From contig NZ_CCBB010000001.1 of NCBI RefSeq assembly GCF_000613185.1, forward strand, positions 496,001 to 560,000: 64,000 bases of DNA, given 5' to 3'. The stretch is from Mycolicibacterium cosmeticum (GTDB lineage: Bacteria; Actinomycetota; Actinomycetes; Mycobacteriales; Mycobacteriaceae). This document shows, one piece after another, positions 51,663-60,988 of the stretch. The position numbers and the translations under genes were made by a program. Under the pieces are notes generated by a model. The model was given only the letters and a program-made list of their open reading frames with translations. It had not been told where the DNA came from and ran no database searches. Positions within the stretch are counted from its first letter, which is position 1. Each line of letters starts with the position of its first letter.

Positions 51663-52879
51663 TTGCCCTGACCGCCGCGGCCCAGCGCGGCCAGGTTGGA
51701 CACCGGATCCTTGCCGTTGATCAGATAGTCGCCGAGGATGCGCGCCTTGTACACCCGCGGATTGTGCGACGCCAGGGTCCGCGCGTTGCGCCAATGCCGG
51801 TCCAGCCCACGCTGTTCGGACACCCCGGACGCACCGAGCGCGTCGAAGACGGTGGTGGTGGCGCGCAGGGCGGCGGCGATGATGACCAGCTGCGCCTGGG
51901 TCACCGCCACCTCGGCGTCGATCAGGCGTCGCTTGGCGTCCTCGGCGGACGCATCGATGCGGTCCAGCGCCTCCCCCGCCCTGGCCAGCGCGGCCTCGGC
52001 GGCGAACGCGTCGGCGGACACCTCACCGATGACGGCCAACAGTTGCGCATCGTCGGACGGCACCTCGGTGAGCCCCTGCGGGTAGTTGCGTCGACGGCCG
52101 AGCAGCGCCGTCGACCCGTCCCGCAGTGCCGCCCTGGTGATTCCGGTCAGCACCGACAGCATGGCCGTCTGGTAGAAGTGGCCCTGATAGGCGAACCGTT
52201 CGGCGGCCGGGAACACATCGCCGCGCTCGGCCCGCACCCCGTCATAACGCGCGGTGCCGCTGGCGGTGGTGCGCTGACCGAAGCCATCCCAGTCGTCGAC
52301 CAACGTCACCCCGGGATCATCGGCGCGTACCAGCGCGGTCAGTAGCTCACCGTCGTCACCGCGGCCCAGTACGTCGAGCCAGTCGGCGTACAGGCTGCCC
52401 GTGGCGTAGAACTTCGCACCCGTCACCCGGTAGTGGTCATCCTCGGCGGACACCGTGGTGACCAGGTTGGTCAGCGTGACGTTGTTGGCCTCGGTCCAGC
52501 CGCCGCCGACGAACTGGCCGGCCCGGAACCGCTCGATCCAGGTGTCGTTGGTCTCCGACACCGGTGCGTTCAACCGGTCTTCCACGAATGCCAGGTGGTT
52601 GCGCCAGATGTGCGCGACGTTCGCGTCGGCCTCCCCCAGATCGGCCAGCAGCAGGAACACCTGCCGCAGCGACGCGCCGAATCCGCCGTGCTGCACCGGG
52701 ATACGCAGGGTGCCGAATCCGGCATCGTTGAGCAGCCGCACCTGCTCGTGCGGGAAGGTGCGCTCCCGCTCACGTTCCAGGTTCGCCTCGGCGATCTTCT
52801 GAAACGCCGGCGCGAACCGCGCCCGCAGGTCGTCGAGATCGGCGGTCGGCGCCTGCAGATAGCGTGCGGGGGAACTCAT
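51659..52879 (-). CDS. DszC/SfnC-like flavin-dependent monooxygenase (acyl-CoA dehydrogenase fold)
   Basis: 406 residues with an acyl-CoA dehydrogenase fold but the features of the FMNH2-dependent oxygenase branch (DszC, SfnC). FGTLRIPVQHGGFGA is near the N-terminus, HIWRNHLAFVE replaces the usual dehydrogenase segment, and TGAKFYATGSLYADWL matches the branch. It should oxidise an organosulfur or similar compound using reduced flavin from a separate reductase; none is visible in the window. ATG overlaps the GNAT stop (ATGA), so it is the third gene of the permease-GNAT-monooxygenase operon. Confidence 0.8.
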   Translation of the reverse strand: MSSPARYLQAPTADLDDLRARFAPAFQKIAEANLERERERTFPHEQVRLLNDAGFGTLRIPVQHGGFGASLRQVFLLLADLGEADANVAHIWRNHLAFVEDRLNAPVSETNDTWIERFRAGQFVGGGWTEANNVTLTNLVTTVSAEDDHYRVTGAKFYATGSLYADWLDVLGRGDDGELLTALVRADDPGVTLVDDWDGFGQRTTASGTARYDGVRAERGDVFPAAERFAYQGHFYQTAMLSVLTGITRAALRDGSTALLGRRRNYPQGLTEVPSDDAQLLAVIGEVSADAFAAEAALARAGEALDRIDASAEDAKRRLIDAEVAVTQAQLVIIAAALRATTTVFDALGASGVSEQRGLDRHWRNARTLASHNPRVYKARILGDYLINGKDPVSNLAALGRGGQGN

Positions 52880-53886
52880 GTGGTGGGCCCTTCGCGGTCG
52901 ATGTGGTGGAAGTCGATGCGGTAGGCGGCCTGGCGCTCGACGGCGACGTACCCCAGCCGCTCGTAGAGCAGATGCGCCTTACTGGCGTTGTTGATGTCGG
53001 TACCCAGCGAGGCGATGCCGACGCCACGGCGCAGCGCCGCCAGCCACACCTTGCGCAACAGGAATTCGCCGATGCCGGCCCGGCGCTGGTCGCGGCGCAC
53101 GCCGATGTAGTCGGTGTGGGCGCTGCGTTCCTCGACGGCCCCGGCGAGGTGCGTGTACGTGCTGCCCAGCACGTACCCCACCACGTCGCCGTCGGTGTTG
53201 ATCACCGCATTGCTGAAATCCGGTGTGAACGACCGGCTGGCGATGTGCTGGGCGAAGATCTCCGGCGTCTTGGACATGTTGCCGAAATGCTCGAGGAAGG
53301 TCTCGTACTGCAGCCGGCGTACCTGTTCGGCCAGGCCTCGGTCGAGCACCTCCGGCCAGCTGAGGTAGGTCAACCCGGGCAGGGTCAGCGCCGCCAGCTC
53401 GTCGACGTCCGCACCGTCGAGCGGTTTCCGCGTCCGGATGAAGCGGCCTTCCTCGGTGGCGCCGTGCCGGATCAGGGTGGTGCGGGCCGCCGGCTGGTCG
53501 GTGCCGATGAAGCTGCGCAGGAACGCATCTGGGATGTCGGCGGCCTCCCGGCGGAATCGGGCGACCACCGATCCGACGGTGCCGTCGACGACCGGCACGG
53601 GCGTGGCCGGGTCGAAGACGAAGTCGGCCAGCAGTTCCGGCTGCAAACCGTGGGGCTGGTGCAGCGCCGCGTACCCGCGGACCCGTCCCGTCTCGTCGCG
53701 TACCGCGGTCACGGCGCCGGGGAAGGCGCCGCCGAGTTGCTCGGCGACATCGCGGGAGTCGGCGGCGAACTTGCGTCCGGCGATGCCCGGTGTGGTGGCC
53801 AGGAAGTCGGCGATGTGCGGGAAGTCCAGCGGTGTCACGGCCGTGGTCGACCAGCTGCCGACACCGCTTTCATGCACGAGGGTCAC
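52876..53886 (-). CDS. GNAT-family acetyltransferase, two-domain
   Basis: 336 residues, long enough for two GNAT folds. Only the C-terminal one shows the acetyl-CoA loop (RRDQRRAGIGEFLL near residue 280) and NNASKAHLLYERLGY. The N-terminal half has a weaker GNAT pattern (AVRDETGRVRGYAAL) and is probably the inactive partner domain. The GTG start overlaps the permease stop (GTGA), and its own stop overlaps the DszC-like gene. Its role in the operon is unknown; modification of an amine in the imported substrate is one possibility. Confidence 0.82.
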   Translation of the reverse strand: MTLVHESGVGSWSTTAVTPLDFPHIADFLATTPGIAGRKFAADSRDVAEQLGGAFPGAVTAVRDETGRVRGYAALHQPHGLQPELLADFVFDPATPVPVVDGTVGSVVARFRREAADIPDAFLRSFIGTDQPAARTTLIRHGATEEGRFIRTRKPLDGADVDELAALTLPGLTYLSWPEVLDRGLAEQVRRLQYETFLEHFGNMSKTPEIFAQHIASRSFTPDFSNAVINTDGDVVGYVLGSTYTHLAGAVEERSAHTDYIGVRRDQRRAGIGEFLLRKVWLAALRRGVGIASLGTDINNASKAHLLYERLGYVAVERQAAYRIDFHHIDREGPTT

Positions 53887-55406
53887 GGTGTTGCAGCCTC
53901 TTTCACATCGCCGCGCTCGGTGGCACCGTCGTCGGGCGCGCCGAGCAAGCCCTCGTCGATCAGGCGCTGCTGTTCGGCCTCCGACAGGGTCTGGATGGTG
54001 CCGACGCGGCGGGCCACCTCGGGGTTGGTGCGCTTGAGGTACCAGTACCAGGCCAGACCGGCCAGCAGGATCCCGGCGAAGATCAGCGGCAGGATGTTGA
54101 ACGGGAAGTCGGGGACCGGATAGAAGTTGCTGAAGAAGACGTACCCGAGGGCCAGCGTGGCGGCCACCGACACCACCAACCGCAGCGGGGTCAGCGCCCT
54201 GATCTTGTACAGCCAGATCGGCGTGGCGATGACCACCAGCAGGTAGCTGGTCAAAAAGCCCCAGGTGGCGACGTAGCCGCCGTATACCTCGAACACCACG
54301 CGACCGGACGAGCTGAACGTCGCCACCGTGGAGAAGACGAACGCCAGCGCACCGATGAAGACGATGCCCACCCACGGCGTCTTGTATTTCGGGTGCACCC
54401 TGGCCAACGCTGCCGGCAGGGCGCCCTCGTGCGCGAAGGTGAACAGGGACCGGGCGGCGGCGGTGGTGACCGCGGTGACGAAGACGATGAAGGCGACGGC
54501 GACGGTGCCGCTGACAAGCTGGTTGACCCACGGGACCCCGGCCGACTCGGCGAGCTGCGGCAGGATCGCCTTGTCCCCGTCGACGGAATCGAAGAACAGG
54601 ATCTGCGGGTAGGTCGCGACGATGTACAGCACGCCCAGCAGCAGCACCACCCGCAGCAGCGAGCGGCCGATGGTGCGATGCGCGTCCTTGGCTTCCGCGC
54701 CGAGCGAGGCGACGCTCTCGAAGCCGGCGTAGGAGCCGACCGCCACCACGGCGGCGACGTAGGTGGTGCTGTGCCCCAGGTGCGCCGGATTCCACTGCTC
54801 CCAGTCGATCCGGGCCCCGTACGCGAGGTACGACCCGACGATGATCACCAGGATCGACGCGATCGCGACAAGTTCGAAGACCAGCTCGTACCTGGCGGCG
54901 ATGGCAGCGCCGCGGTACGGCAGGTAGATACCCAGCCCGACGATGACCACCACCAGCAGCAGCCGGAACCAGGCTGCCTGTGAACCCAATCCGATGGATT
55001 CCAGGAATGCGTCGAGGTAGACGACCCCGCCCAGGGTTCCGGTGGTCGCGAAGCCGATGTAACCGACCAGCAGGCTGAACCCGGCGGCGTAGGCGAAGCC
55101 GGGGCCCAGCCCGTTGCCGGCGTAGGTGCCCAGCGAGCCGGAGGACACGGTGCGTTTGGCCTGGAAACTGATGGTGGCGGCGATCAGGACCGTGATGACC
55201 AGGCCGACGATGACGGCCCACGACGAACCGTTGCCGGCGGCGAGGAACAGTGAGAAGGGCACGGTGGCCACCGCGACGCTGGGCGCCGCCGCGGCCAGTC
55301 CTTGGGCGAACACACCCCAGAACCCCAGCGCACCGCGCTCCAGACCGTGCCCTTCCGCGGTCGACAGGGCGCGACCGCCCAGCTCCACCCGAGTCGGTGC
55401 CGACAT
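53883..55406 (-). CDS. APC-superfamily amino acid permease
   Basis: 507-residue transporter with about twelve hydrophobic segments. Family motifs include GALGFWGVFAQGLAAAAPS in TM1 and FESVASLGAEAKDAHRTIGRSLL in the TM6 region. It probably imports an amino acid or amine. ATG at 55406, after GAAGGCGG, is preferred; ATG at 55421 is possible. It heads the permease-GNAT-DszC-like operon and has an 11-bp inverted repeat 16 bases upstream. Confidence 0.87.
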   Translation of the reverse strand: MSAPTRVELGGRALSTAEGHGLERGALGFWGVFAQGLAAAAPSVAVATVPFSLFLAAGNGSSWAVIVGLVITVLIAATISFQAKRTVSSGSLGTYAGNGLGPGFAYAAGFSLLVGYIGFATTGTLGGVVYLDAFLESIGLGSQAAWFRLLLVVVIVGLGIYLPYRGAAIAARYELVFELVAIASILVIIVGSYLAYGARIDWEQWNPAHLGHSTTYVAAVVAVGSYAGFESVASLGAEAKDAHRTIGRSLLRVVLLLGVLYIVATYPQILFFDSVDGDKAILPQLAESAGVPWVNQLVSGTVAVAFIVFVTAVTTAAARSLFTFAHEGALPAALARVHPKYKTPWVGIVFIGALAFVFSTVATFSSSGRVVFEVYGGYVATWGFLTSYLLVVIATPIWLYKIRALTPLRLVVSVAATLALGYVFFSNFYPVPDFPFNILPLIFAGILLAGLAWYWYLKRTNPEVARRVGTIQTLSEAEQQRLIDEGLLGAPDDGATERGDVKEAATP

Positions 55407-55421
55407 GATGCCGCCTTCCAT

Positions 55422-55453
55422 CCTGTGCGCCACGTAATCGCTTGGCGCACAGG
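55422..55453. promoter_or_regulatory. Perfect 11-bp inverted repeat before the permease gene
   Basis: CCTGTGCGCCA (55422-55432) and its exact complement (55443-55453) are separated by ten bases. It starts 16 bases upstream of the permease ATG. It may be a repressor site or a leader hairpin close to the ribosome site; sequence alone does not decide. Confidence 0.6.
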
Positions 55454-55514
55454 TCGTTAACAGAGAGTTGATGTGAATGTCACGATGCCGCAGGGTGGTC
55501 CGCGACGTCAGTGA

Positions 55515-56897
55515 TCAAATCGACGGGATTTTTTGCCGCCGGAAGGCGGTGCCCGGGTGATCGGCGGGCAGGTACGCGGATTCCGTGCCGAAGATCCGCT
55601 GCCGCAACGTCGTGGCGCCGCCCGCCTCGCGCGCCCGGCCGCGCCGCCGTAGCTCCGGGATCAGATGTTCGGCGACATCGGCGAAACTGCCCGGGGTGAC
55701 GTGGTAGACGATGTTGAAACCGTCGACACCGGTGTGTTGCGCGTAACCCTCCAGTGCGTCGGCCACCGTCGAGGCGGACCCGACGAACAGCTCACCGCCG
55801 AACCCGCCCAGCCCGCCGACGTAGTCGCGCAGGGTGATCCGGTGGCGCGCCTCCGGATCGGCCACAGCGGCCAGGATCGATCGGCTGGCGTCGGTGTCGA
55901 ACTGCTCGATCGGCCGGTCCACGCCGTACTCGGACCAGTCGACACCCGACAGAGCCGACAGCAGCACCAGACCGGCCTCCAGGTCGTGGAAGCGTGCCAG
56001 ATCGGCCACCTTGGCCTGGGCCGCCGCATCGGTGCTGTCCACCACGATCTCGACCGAGGTGAGGAACTTGATCGCGTCCGGCCGCCTGCCGTGAGCCACG
56101 GCGCGGCGTCGGATGTCGTCGATATTGGTGCGCAACACGTCGGGCCTGGGGTCGCTGGCGAACACCAACTCGGCATTGCGCGCGGCGAATTCGCGTCCCG
56201 CCGGGGAAGTTCCGGCCTGGAACAGCACCGGGGTGCGTTGCGGGGAGGGCTCGACCAGGTGGGCACCGGGAACGCTGAAGTACGTGCCCTCGTGCCCGAT
56301 CTGGTGCACCTTGGTGGCATCGGTGTACACGCCGCGGTCACGATCACGGCGCACCGCACCCGGCTCCCACGAGCCCTCCCACAGCTTGTAGGTGACTTCG
56401 AGGAATTCCTGGGCGATGGCGTAGCGCTCGTCGTGCGGGATCTGCCGGTCCCGGCCGATGATGTTGCGCGCCGCGCTGTCCAGCAGCGAGGTCACCACAT
56501 TCCAGCCGATGCGGCCACCGGTGAGGTGGTCCAGCGTGCTGAACTTCCGGGCCAGCAGGTACGGGCTCTCGTAGGTGGTGGACACCGTGATGCCGAAGCC
56601 GAGGTGTTCGGTGGCCGCCGCCATGGCCGATACGGCCAGCAGCGGATCGGTGACCGGCGTCTGCACCGCACGCGTCAGCGCGGCATCGGCATTGCCGCCG
56701 AACACATCCAGTTGACCGACCGCGTCGGCGATGAACAGGGCGTCGAATCCGCCGGTGTCGAGCAGCTGGGCCAATTCCACCCAGTACCTCAGCTCGGTGT
56801 AGCGCGACGTCTGGTCCTGCGGGTGGCGCCACAGCCCGAAGTTGCCGTGCGACACCGTCGACATGGTGAAGCCGGCGAGGACGAAGGGCTCGGTCAC
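55515..56897 (-). CDS. NtaA/SnaA/DszA-family FMNH2-dependent monooxygenase
   Basis: 460-residue luciferase-like TIM-barrel monooxygenase. GFDALFIADAVG, YLLARKFSTLDHLTGGRIGWNVVTS, HDERYAIAQEFLEV and PVLFQAGTSPAGREFAARNAE are signatures of the NtaA/DszA group, which act on sulfones, sulfonates or aminopolycarboxylates with reduced FMN. The GTG start overlaps the stop of the preceding paralogue (GTGA). Function in organosulfur use is inferred from the neighbouring DszC-like gene. Confidence 0.85.
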   Translation of the reverse strand: MTEPFVLAGFTMSTVSHGNFGLWRHPQDQTSRYTELRYWVELAQLLDTGGFDALFIADAVGQLDVFGGNADAALTRAVQTPVTDPLLAVSAMAAATEHLGFGITVSTTYESPYLLARKFSTLDHLTGGRIGWNVVTSLLDSAARNIIGRDRQIPHDERYAIAQEFLEVTYKLWEGSWEPGAVRRDRDRGVYTDATKVHQIGHEGTYFSVPGAHLVEPSPQRTPVLFQAGTSPAGREFAARNAELVFASDPRPDVLRTNIDDIRRRAVAHGRRPDAIKFLTSVEIVVDSTDAAAQAKVADLARFHDLEAGLVLLSALSGVDWSEYGVDRPIEQFDTDASRSILAAVADPEARHRITLRDYVGGLGGFGGELFVGSASTVADALEGYAQHTGVDGFNIVYHVTPGSFADVAEHLIPELRRRGRAREAGGATTLRQRIFGTESAYLPADHPGTAFRRQKIPSI

Positions 56898-58189
56898 GAC
56901 CGAACCGGCACTTCCAGGCCGAGGTGCGACCGCAACGTGGTGCCGGAGTATTCGTGGCGGAACAGGCCGCGTTTACGCAACACCGGCACCACCTGCTCGA
57001 CGAACAGTTCGGTCTGCCCCGGCAGCCCGGAGTCGCGCAGCACGAAACCGTCCGCGGCGCCCTCGGTGAACCATTCCTCGATCTCGTCGGCGATCCGTTC
57101 CGGCGTCCCCACCACGCCCGCACCCCACCCGTTCACGGTGCGGTACAGGAATTCCCGCACCGTCGGGCTCTCGGCGGCCAGCGCCCGGTAACCGGCCAGC
57201 GCGGTCTGGTGCGTCTCGGTCGAATCCGGGAAGGCCGAGGCCGGCACCGGCCCGTCCAGGTCGGCCCCGGTGACGTCGACCTCCACCTCCAGCAGCCAGC
57301 CGGCCTGGTATTCGGGGCTGAAGTAGGTGTATTCGTCTTGCTGTGCGCGCCGCGCCTCGTCCTCGGTGGAGCCGATGACATAACGGAAGGACGGGGTGAT
57401 CAGCGGCGGCCGGTTGCGCCCGAACGCCCGTGCCTGCGCGTGGATCTGCCGGTAGAACTCCTGAGCCCGGGCTCGGTTGCCGTGGCTGGTGAAGATCACT
57501 TCGGCATGCTTGGCGGCGAAAGATCTTCCGGTGGGCGACGATCCGGCCTGGAACAGGACGGGCTGACCCTGCACCGAGCGGGAGGCGCCGAGCGGACCTT
57601 TGACGTCGAAGTAGGCGCCGTGGTGGTCGGTCACCCGGATCTTGTTGACATCGTGGAAGATCCCGGCGGCGCGGTCTTCGACGATGGTGTCTTCACCCCA
57701 GCCGTCCCACAGCGCGCGCACCACCTGGAGCGCTTCTTCGGCGACGGCGTACCGTTCGTCGTGGTCCACCACACCGCGGGCGCTGAAGTTGTCCGCCGCG
57801 GCCCGCGCGAAACTGGTGACCAGGTTCCAGCCGGCCCGGCCCCCGCTCAGGTGATCCAGTGAGAGCAGTTGGCGGGCAAGGTGATAGGGCGCCTGCAGGG
57901 TGGCCGACCCGGTGACCACCAACCCGATCCGTTCGGTCACCGAGGACAGCGCGGCGGTCGCCGTCAGGGGCTCGAAGTCCTCCGGGATCTTGTACGCCCA
58001 GGTGGCCGGCGGCCCATAGTTCAGCCCGTCGGCGAAGAACAGCGCGTCGAACGTGCCGGCCTCGGCGGTCTGCGCGTGCTCGATGAGTCGGCGCCGCACC
58101 CCGGCGGTGCTGTTGTCGGCGTCGGGATGACGCCAGGGCCCGGCGGACCGGGTGTTCCCGAAGGCAAGCAGATGGAGTTCTTTCGACAC
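56894..58189 (-). CDS. NtaA/SnaA/DszA-family FMNH2-dependent monooxygenase
   Basis: 431-residue paralogue of the next gene. It has FDALFFADGLN, HLARQLLSLDHLSGGRAGWNLVTSF, HDERYAVAEEALQVVRALWDGW and PVLFQAGSSPTGRSFAAKHAE. It is the first gene of the two-gene unit, with a GTG start and no clear Shine-Dalgarno. The 116-bp upstream gap holds the AT-richer stretch CAATATTCCGATAGCTT, unusual for this DNA and a likely promoter or operator. Confidence 0.85.
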   Translation of the reverse strand: MSKELHLLAFGNTRSAGPWRHPDADNSTAGVRRRLIEHAQTAEAGTFDALFFADGLNYGPPATWAYKIPEDFEPLTATAALSSVTERIGLVVTGSATLQAPYHLARQLLSLDHLSGGRAGWNLVTSFARAAADNFSARGVVDHDERYAVAEEALQVVRALWDGWGEDTIVEDRAAGIFHDVNKIRVTDHHGAYFDVKGPLGASRSVQGQPVLFQAGSSPTGRSFAAKHAEVIFTSHGNRARAQEFYRQIHAQARAFGRNRPPLITPSFRYVIGSTEDEARRAQQDEYTYFSPEYQAGWLLEVEVDVTGADLDGPVPASAFPDSTETHQTALAGYRALAAESPTVREFLYRTVNGWGAGVVGTPERIADEIEEWFTEGAADGFVLRDSGLPGQTELFVEQVVPVLRKRGLFRHEYSGTTLRSHLGLEVPVRS

Positions 58190-58305
58190 CCGGTGAGGCT
58201 ACGACCGCTCCCGGCGATCTCTCAGGGTTGCGCTCAGCGAGAAGCTATCGGAATATTGCCCGGCGCAGCGCCTTTGATGCCCGCACCGGCAGTGCGGCCG
58301 CAGAC

Positions 58306-59025
58306 CTACTTCTTCTTGCCGGCGTTGTCGATCATCTTCTGCACGATGCCGGCCGCTTCGTCGTTGATTCCGTACGAGCACGCCCACGCCTCGACGGTCA
58401 CATTGGAGACATACGACATGGCGTGCTGGCATTCCCAGCCGCCGGCGTCCTCCTGCATGGTGCGCTGCGTGATGATCTGGTCTTTGACCTCCAGATCGTC
58501 GAGCTGCCAGGTGTAGCTGGACTGCCCGTCATCCACCGATACCGCCGAACCACCGCACTGCTTCCACGTCGACTCGGATTTCTCCCAGAACCGCTGTGCC
58601 TTGTCCGCGCTGGGATACAGCACCACCGTCTGTTCGGCCCAGTGCTGGTTGTCCTCTTCCGGCTCGCGCGCCACCTGGTCGCGCACCGAGGTCCACCCGC
58701 TGCCGTCGTACACCGGTTGTTCGGCGCCGTAGATGGCACCCAGACAGTCCGGATCCGAGATGTCCCGGGAATGATCGGTCATCTGATCCAGCTCGCTGGT
58801 GATCTCCATGTCGCTGGCGCCCATGACCGTGTTGATCTCGCGCACCGACAACAGCACCCGATCCAGCTGGGACTCTTTGAGCGGCGGCACATCGGCGGGG
58901 GCCGCATTGCGGTCGCGGACCGCAACACCGGTCACCGTGCTGACACATCCGGTCAGCAGGAGGGCCGCGGCGGCCATGCCCGACAGGGCCAGCAGGCTAC
59001 GGCATGGTTTTGCGGCGCTGTTCAC
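58306..59025 (-). CDS. lppR: Lipoprotein LppR, PknH-like sensor domain
   Basis: 239-residue exported protein. It has a signal peptide with lipobox LLTGC (Cys near residue 27). The mature domain resembles the extracellular sensor domain of mycobacterial PknH and related lipoproteins: four later cysteines (DPDCLGAIYG, WKQCGGS, GWECQHAM, VEAWACSYG) fit its two disulfides. The place next to lepA matches lppR in M. tuberculosis. The ligand is unknown. The start is GTG. Confidence 0.8.
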   Translation of the reverse strand: MNSAAKPCRSLLALSGMAAAALLLTGCVSTVTGVAVRDRNAAPADVPPLKESQLDRVLLSVREINTVMGASDMEITSELDQMTDHSRDISDPDCLGAIYGAEQPVYDGSGWTSVRDQVAREPEEDNQHWAEQTVVLYPSADKAQRFWEKSESTWKQCGGSAVSVDDGQSSYTWQLDDLEVKDQIITQRTMQEDAGGWECQHAMSYVSNVTVEAWACSYGINDEAAGIVQKMIDNAGKKK

Positions 59026-59056
59026 CGCGTCATTGTGACCGATGGTGCGGCTGGAG

Positions 59057-60898
59057 TCACTTCTTTGGCTTGTCCGCGCTCGCGTCGGTGGACAGCGCGG
59101 CGACGAAGGCCTCCTGCGGCACGTCCACCCGCCCGATGGTCTTCATCCGCTTCTTGCCTTCCTTCTGCTTCTCCAGCAGCTTGCGCTTGCGGGTGATGTC
59201 ACCGCCGTAGCACTTGGACAGCACGTCCTTACGGATGGCCCGGATGTTCTCGCGAGCAATGATTCTCGACCCGATGGCCGCCTGCACCGGCACCTCGAAC
59301 TGCTGGCGCGGGATCAGCTCCTTGAGCTTGGTGGTCATCTTGTTGCCGTAGGCCGACGCGCCGTCCTTGTGGACGATGGCGCTGAATGCGTCGACGGCCT
59401 CACCCTGCAACAGGATGTCGACCTTGACCAGGTCGGCCTCCTGCTCGCCGGCCTCCTCGTAGTCCAGGCTGGCGTAGCCGCGGGTGCGCGACTTCAGCGA
59501 GTCGAAGAAGTCGAAGATGATCTCACCGAGCGGCATGGTGTAGCGCAGTTCGACGCGTTCCGGGGACAGATAGTCCATGCCCTGCAACTCACCGCGGCGA
59601 GACTGGCACAGCTCCATGATGGTGCCGATGAACTCGCTCGGTGCGATGACCGTCGTCTTGACCACCGGCTCGTAGACGGTGCGGACCTTGCCCTCGGGCC
59701 AGTCCGACGGGTTGGTGACGATCAGCTCGGAATTGTCTTCCTTGATCACCCGGTACACGACGTTCGGCGAGGTGGAGATCAGGTCCAGATTGAACTCGCG
59801 TTCCAGCCGCTCCCGGGTGATCTCCATGTGCAGCAGCCCGAGGAAGCCGCACCGGAAACCGAAGCCCAGGGCCACCGAGGTCTCCGGCTCGTAGGTCAGC
59901 GCGGCGTCGTTGAGCTGCAGCTTGTCCAGGGCTTCGCGCAGGTTGGGGTAATCCGACCCGTCCACCGGGTACAGGCCCGAGTAGACCATCGGCTTGGGTT
60001 CGCGGTAACCAGTCAGCGCCTCCTTGGCGCCGTTGCGGGCCGTGGTGACGGTGTCCCCGACCTTGGATTGGCGGACGTCCTTCACCCCGGTGATCAGGTA
60101 GCCCACCTCGCCGACGCCCAGACCGGCGCTGGCCTTGGGTTCGGGTGAGACGATGCCGACCTCGAGCAGTTCGTGGGTGGCGCCGGTGGACATCATCGCG
60201 ATCTTCTCGCGCGGGGTGATCTTGCCGTCCACGACGCGGACGTAGGTGACCACGCCGCGGTAGATGTCGTACACCGAGTCGAAGATCATCGCTCGGGTGG
60301 GCGCGTCCGGATCGCCGGTCGGGGCCGGCACCTGCGCGACCACGGCGTCGAGCAGCTCGGCCACCCCGGCGCCGGTCTTGCCGGACACCCGCAGCACGTC
60401 GGAGGGTTCGCAGCCGATGATGTGGGCGATCTCGCCGGCGTAGCGGTCCGGGTCGGCGGCCGGCAGGTCGATCTTGTTGAGCACCGGGATGATGGTCAGG
60501 TCGCGGTCCAGCGCCAGGTACAGGTTGGCCAGGGTCTGCGCCTCGATGCCTTGGGCGGCGTCGACCAGCAGCACCGCGCCCTCGCAGGCCTCCAACGCCC
60601 GGGACACCTCATAGGTGAAGTCGACGTGGCCGGGGGTGTCGATCAGATGCAGCACGAATTGCTCATCCCCGACCTTCCAGGGCAGCCGCACGTTCTGGGC
60701 CTTGATGGTGATGCCGCGCTCACGCTCGATATCCATCCGGTCCAGGTACTGGGCCCGCATGGAGCGGTCGTCGACGACGCCGGTGAGCTGCAACATCCGG
60801 TCGGCCAGCGTCGATTTGCCGTGGTCGATGTGGGCGATGATGCAGAAGTTCCGTATCTGCGCCGGCGCGGTGAACGTCTGGTCGGCGAAATTGCTGAT
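59057..60898 (-). CDS. lepA: Elongation factor 4 (LepA) with apparent non-AUG start
   Basis: Ribosome-associated GTPase. G1 is AHIDHGKST, followed by DTPGHVDF and NKIDLP, then the elongation-factor domains and the LepA-specific C-terminus ([12 protein letters not shown]). About 613 residues if translation starts at 60898. There is no ATG, GTG or TTG in frame between the GTPase motif and codon GTG 61030, which lies inside the divergent gene. A clear AGGAGA (60905-60910) sits six bases before an ATC codon, so AUC initiation is the simplest reading; an upstream GTG or TTG start with a long extra N-terminus is the alternative. Confidence 0.9.
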   Translation of the reverse strand: MSNFADQTFTAPAQIRNFCIIAHIDHGKSTLADRMLQLTGVVDDRSMRAQYLDRMDIERERGITIKAQNVRLPWKVGDEQFVLHLIDTPGHVDFTYEVSRALEACEGAVLLVDAAQGIEAQTLANLYLALDRDLTIIPVLNKIDLPAADPDRYAGEIAHIIGCEPSDVLRVSGKTGAGVAELLDAVVAQVPAPTGDPDAPTRAMIFDSVYDIYRGVVTYVRVVDGKITPREKIAMMSTGATHELLEVGIVSPEPKASAGLGVGEVGYLITGVKDVRQSKVGDTVTTARNGAKEALTGYREPKPMVYSGLYPVDGSDYPNLREALDKLQLNDAALTYEPETSVALGFGFRCGFLGLLHMEITRERLEREFNLDLISTSPNVVYRVIKEDNSELIVTNPSDWPEGKVRTVYEPVVKTTVIAPSEFIGTIMELCQSRRGELQGMDYLSPERVELRYTMPLGEIIFDFFDSLKSRTRGYASLDYEEAGEQEADLVKVDILLQGEAVDAFSAIVHKDGASAYGNKMTTKLKELIPRQQFEVPVQAAIGSRIIARENIRAIRKDVLSKCYGGDITRKRKLLEKQKEGKKRMKTIGRVDVPQEAFVAALSTDASADKPKK

Positions 60899-60975
60899 TG
60901 GATTTCTCCTGGTCGAGGCGCGATATGTGGCTCCAGCGTATCGAGCGTGAGCCGTCCCGACACAATCGGAGGACC

Positions 60976-60981
60976 TATCCT
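60976..60981 (+). promoter_or_regulatory. -10 element of leaderless PemK-like gene
   Basis: TATCCT fits TANNNT and ends seven bases before the ATG at 60989, so the transcript probably starts at the start codon. No -35 is obvious. Confidence 0.6.
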
Positions 60982-60988
60982 CGTTTCC

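Noticed and set aside
58190..58305. Riboswitch upstream of the first DszA-like monooxygenase
   Set aside because: A sulfur-related riboswitch would fit the context, but I could not find conserved core motifs or a convincing fold in the 116 bases.
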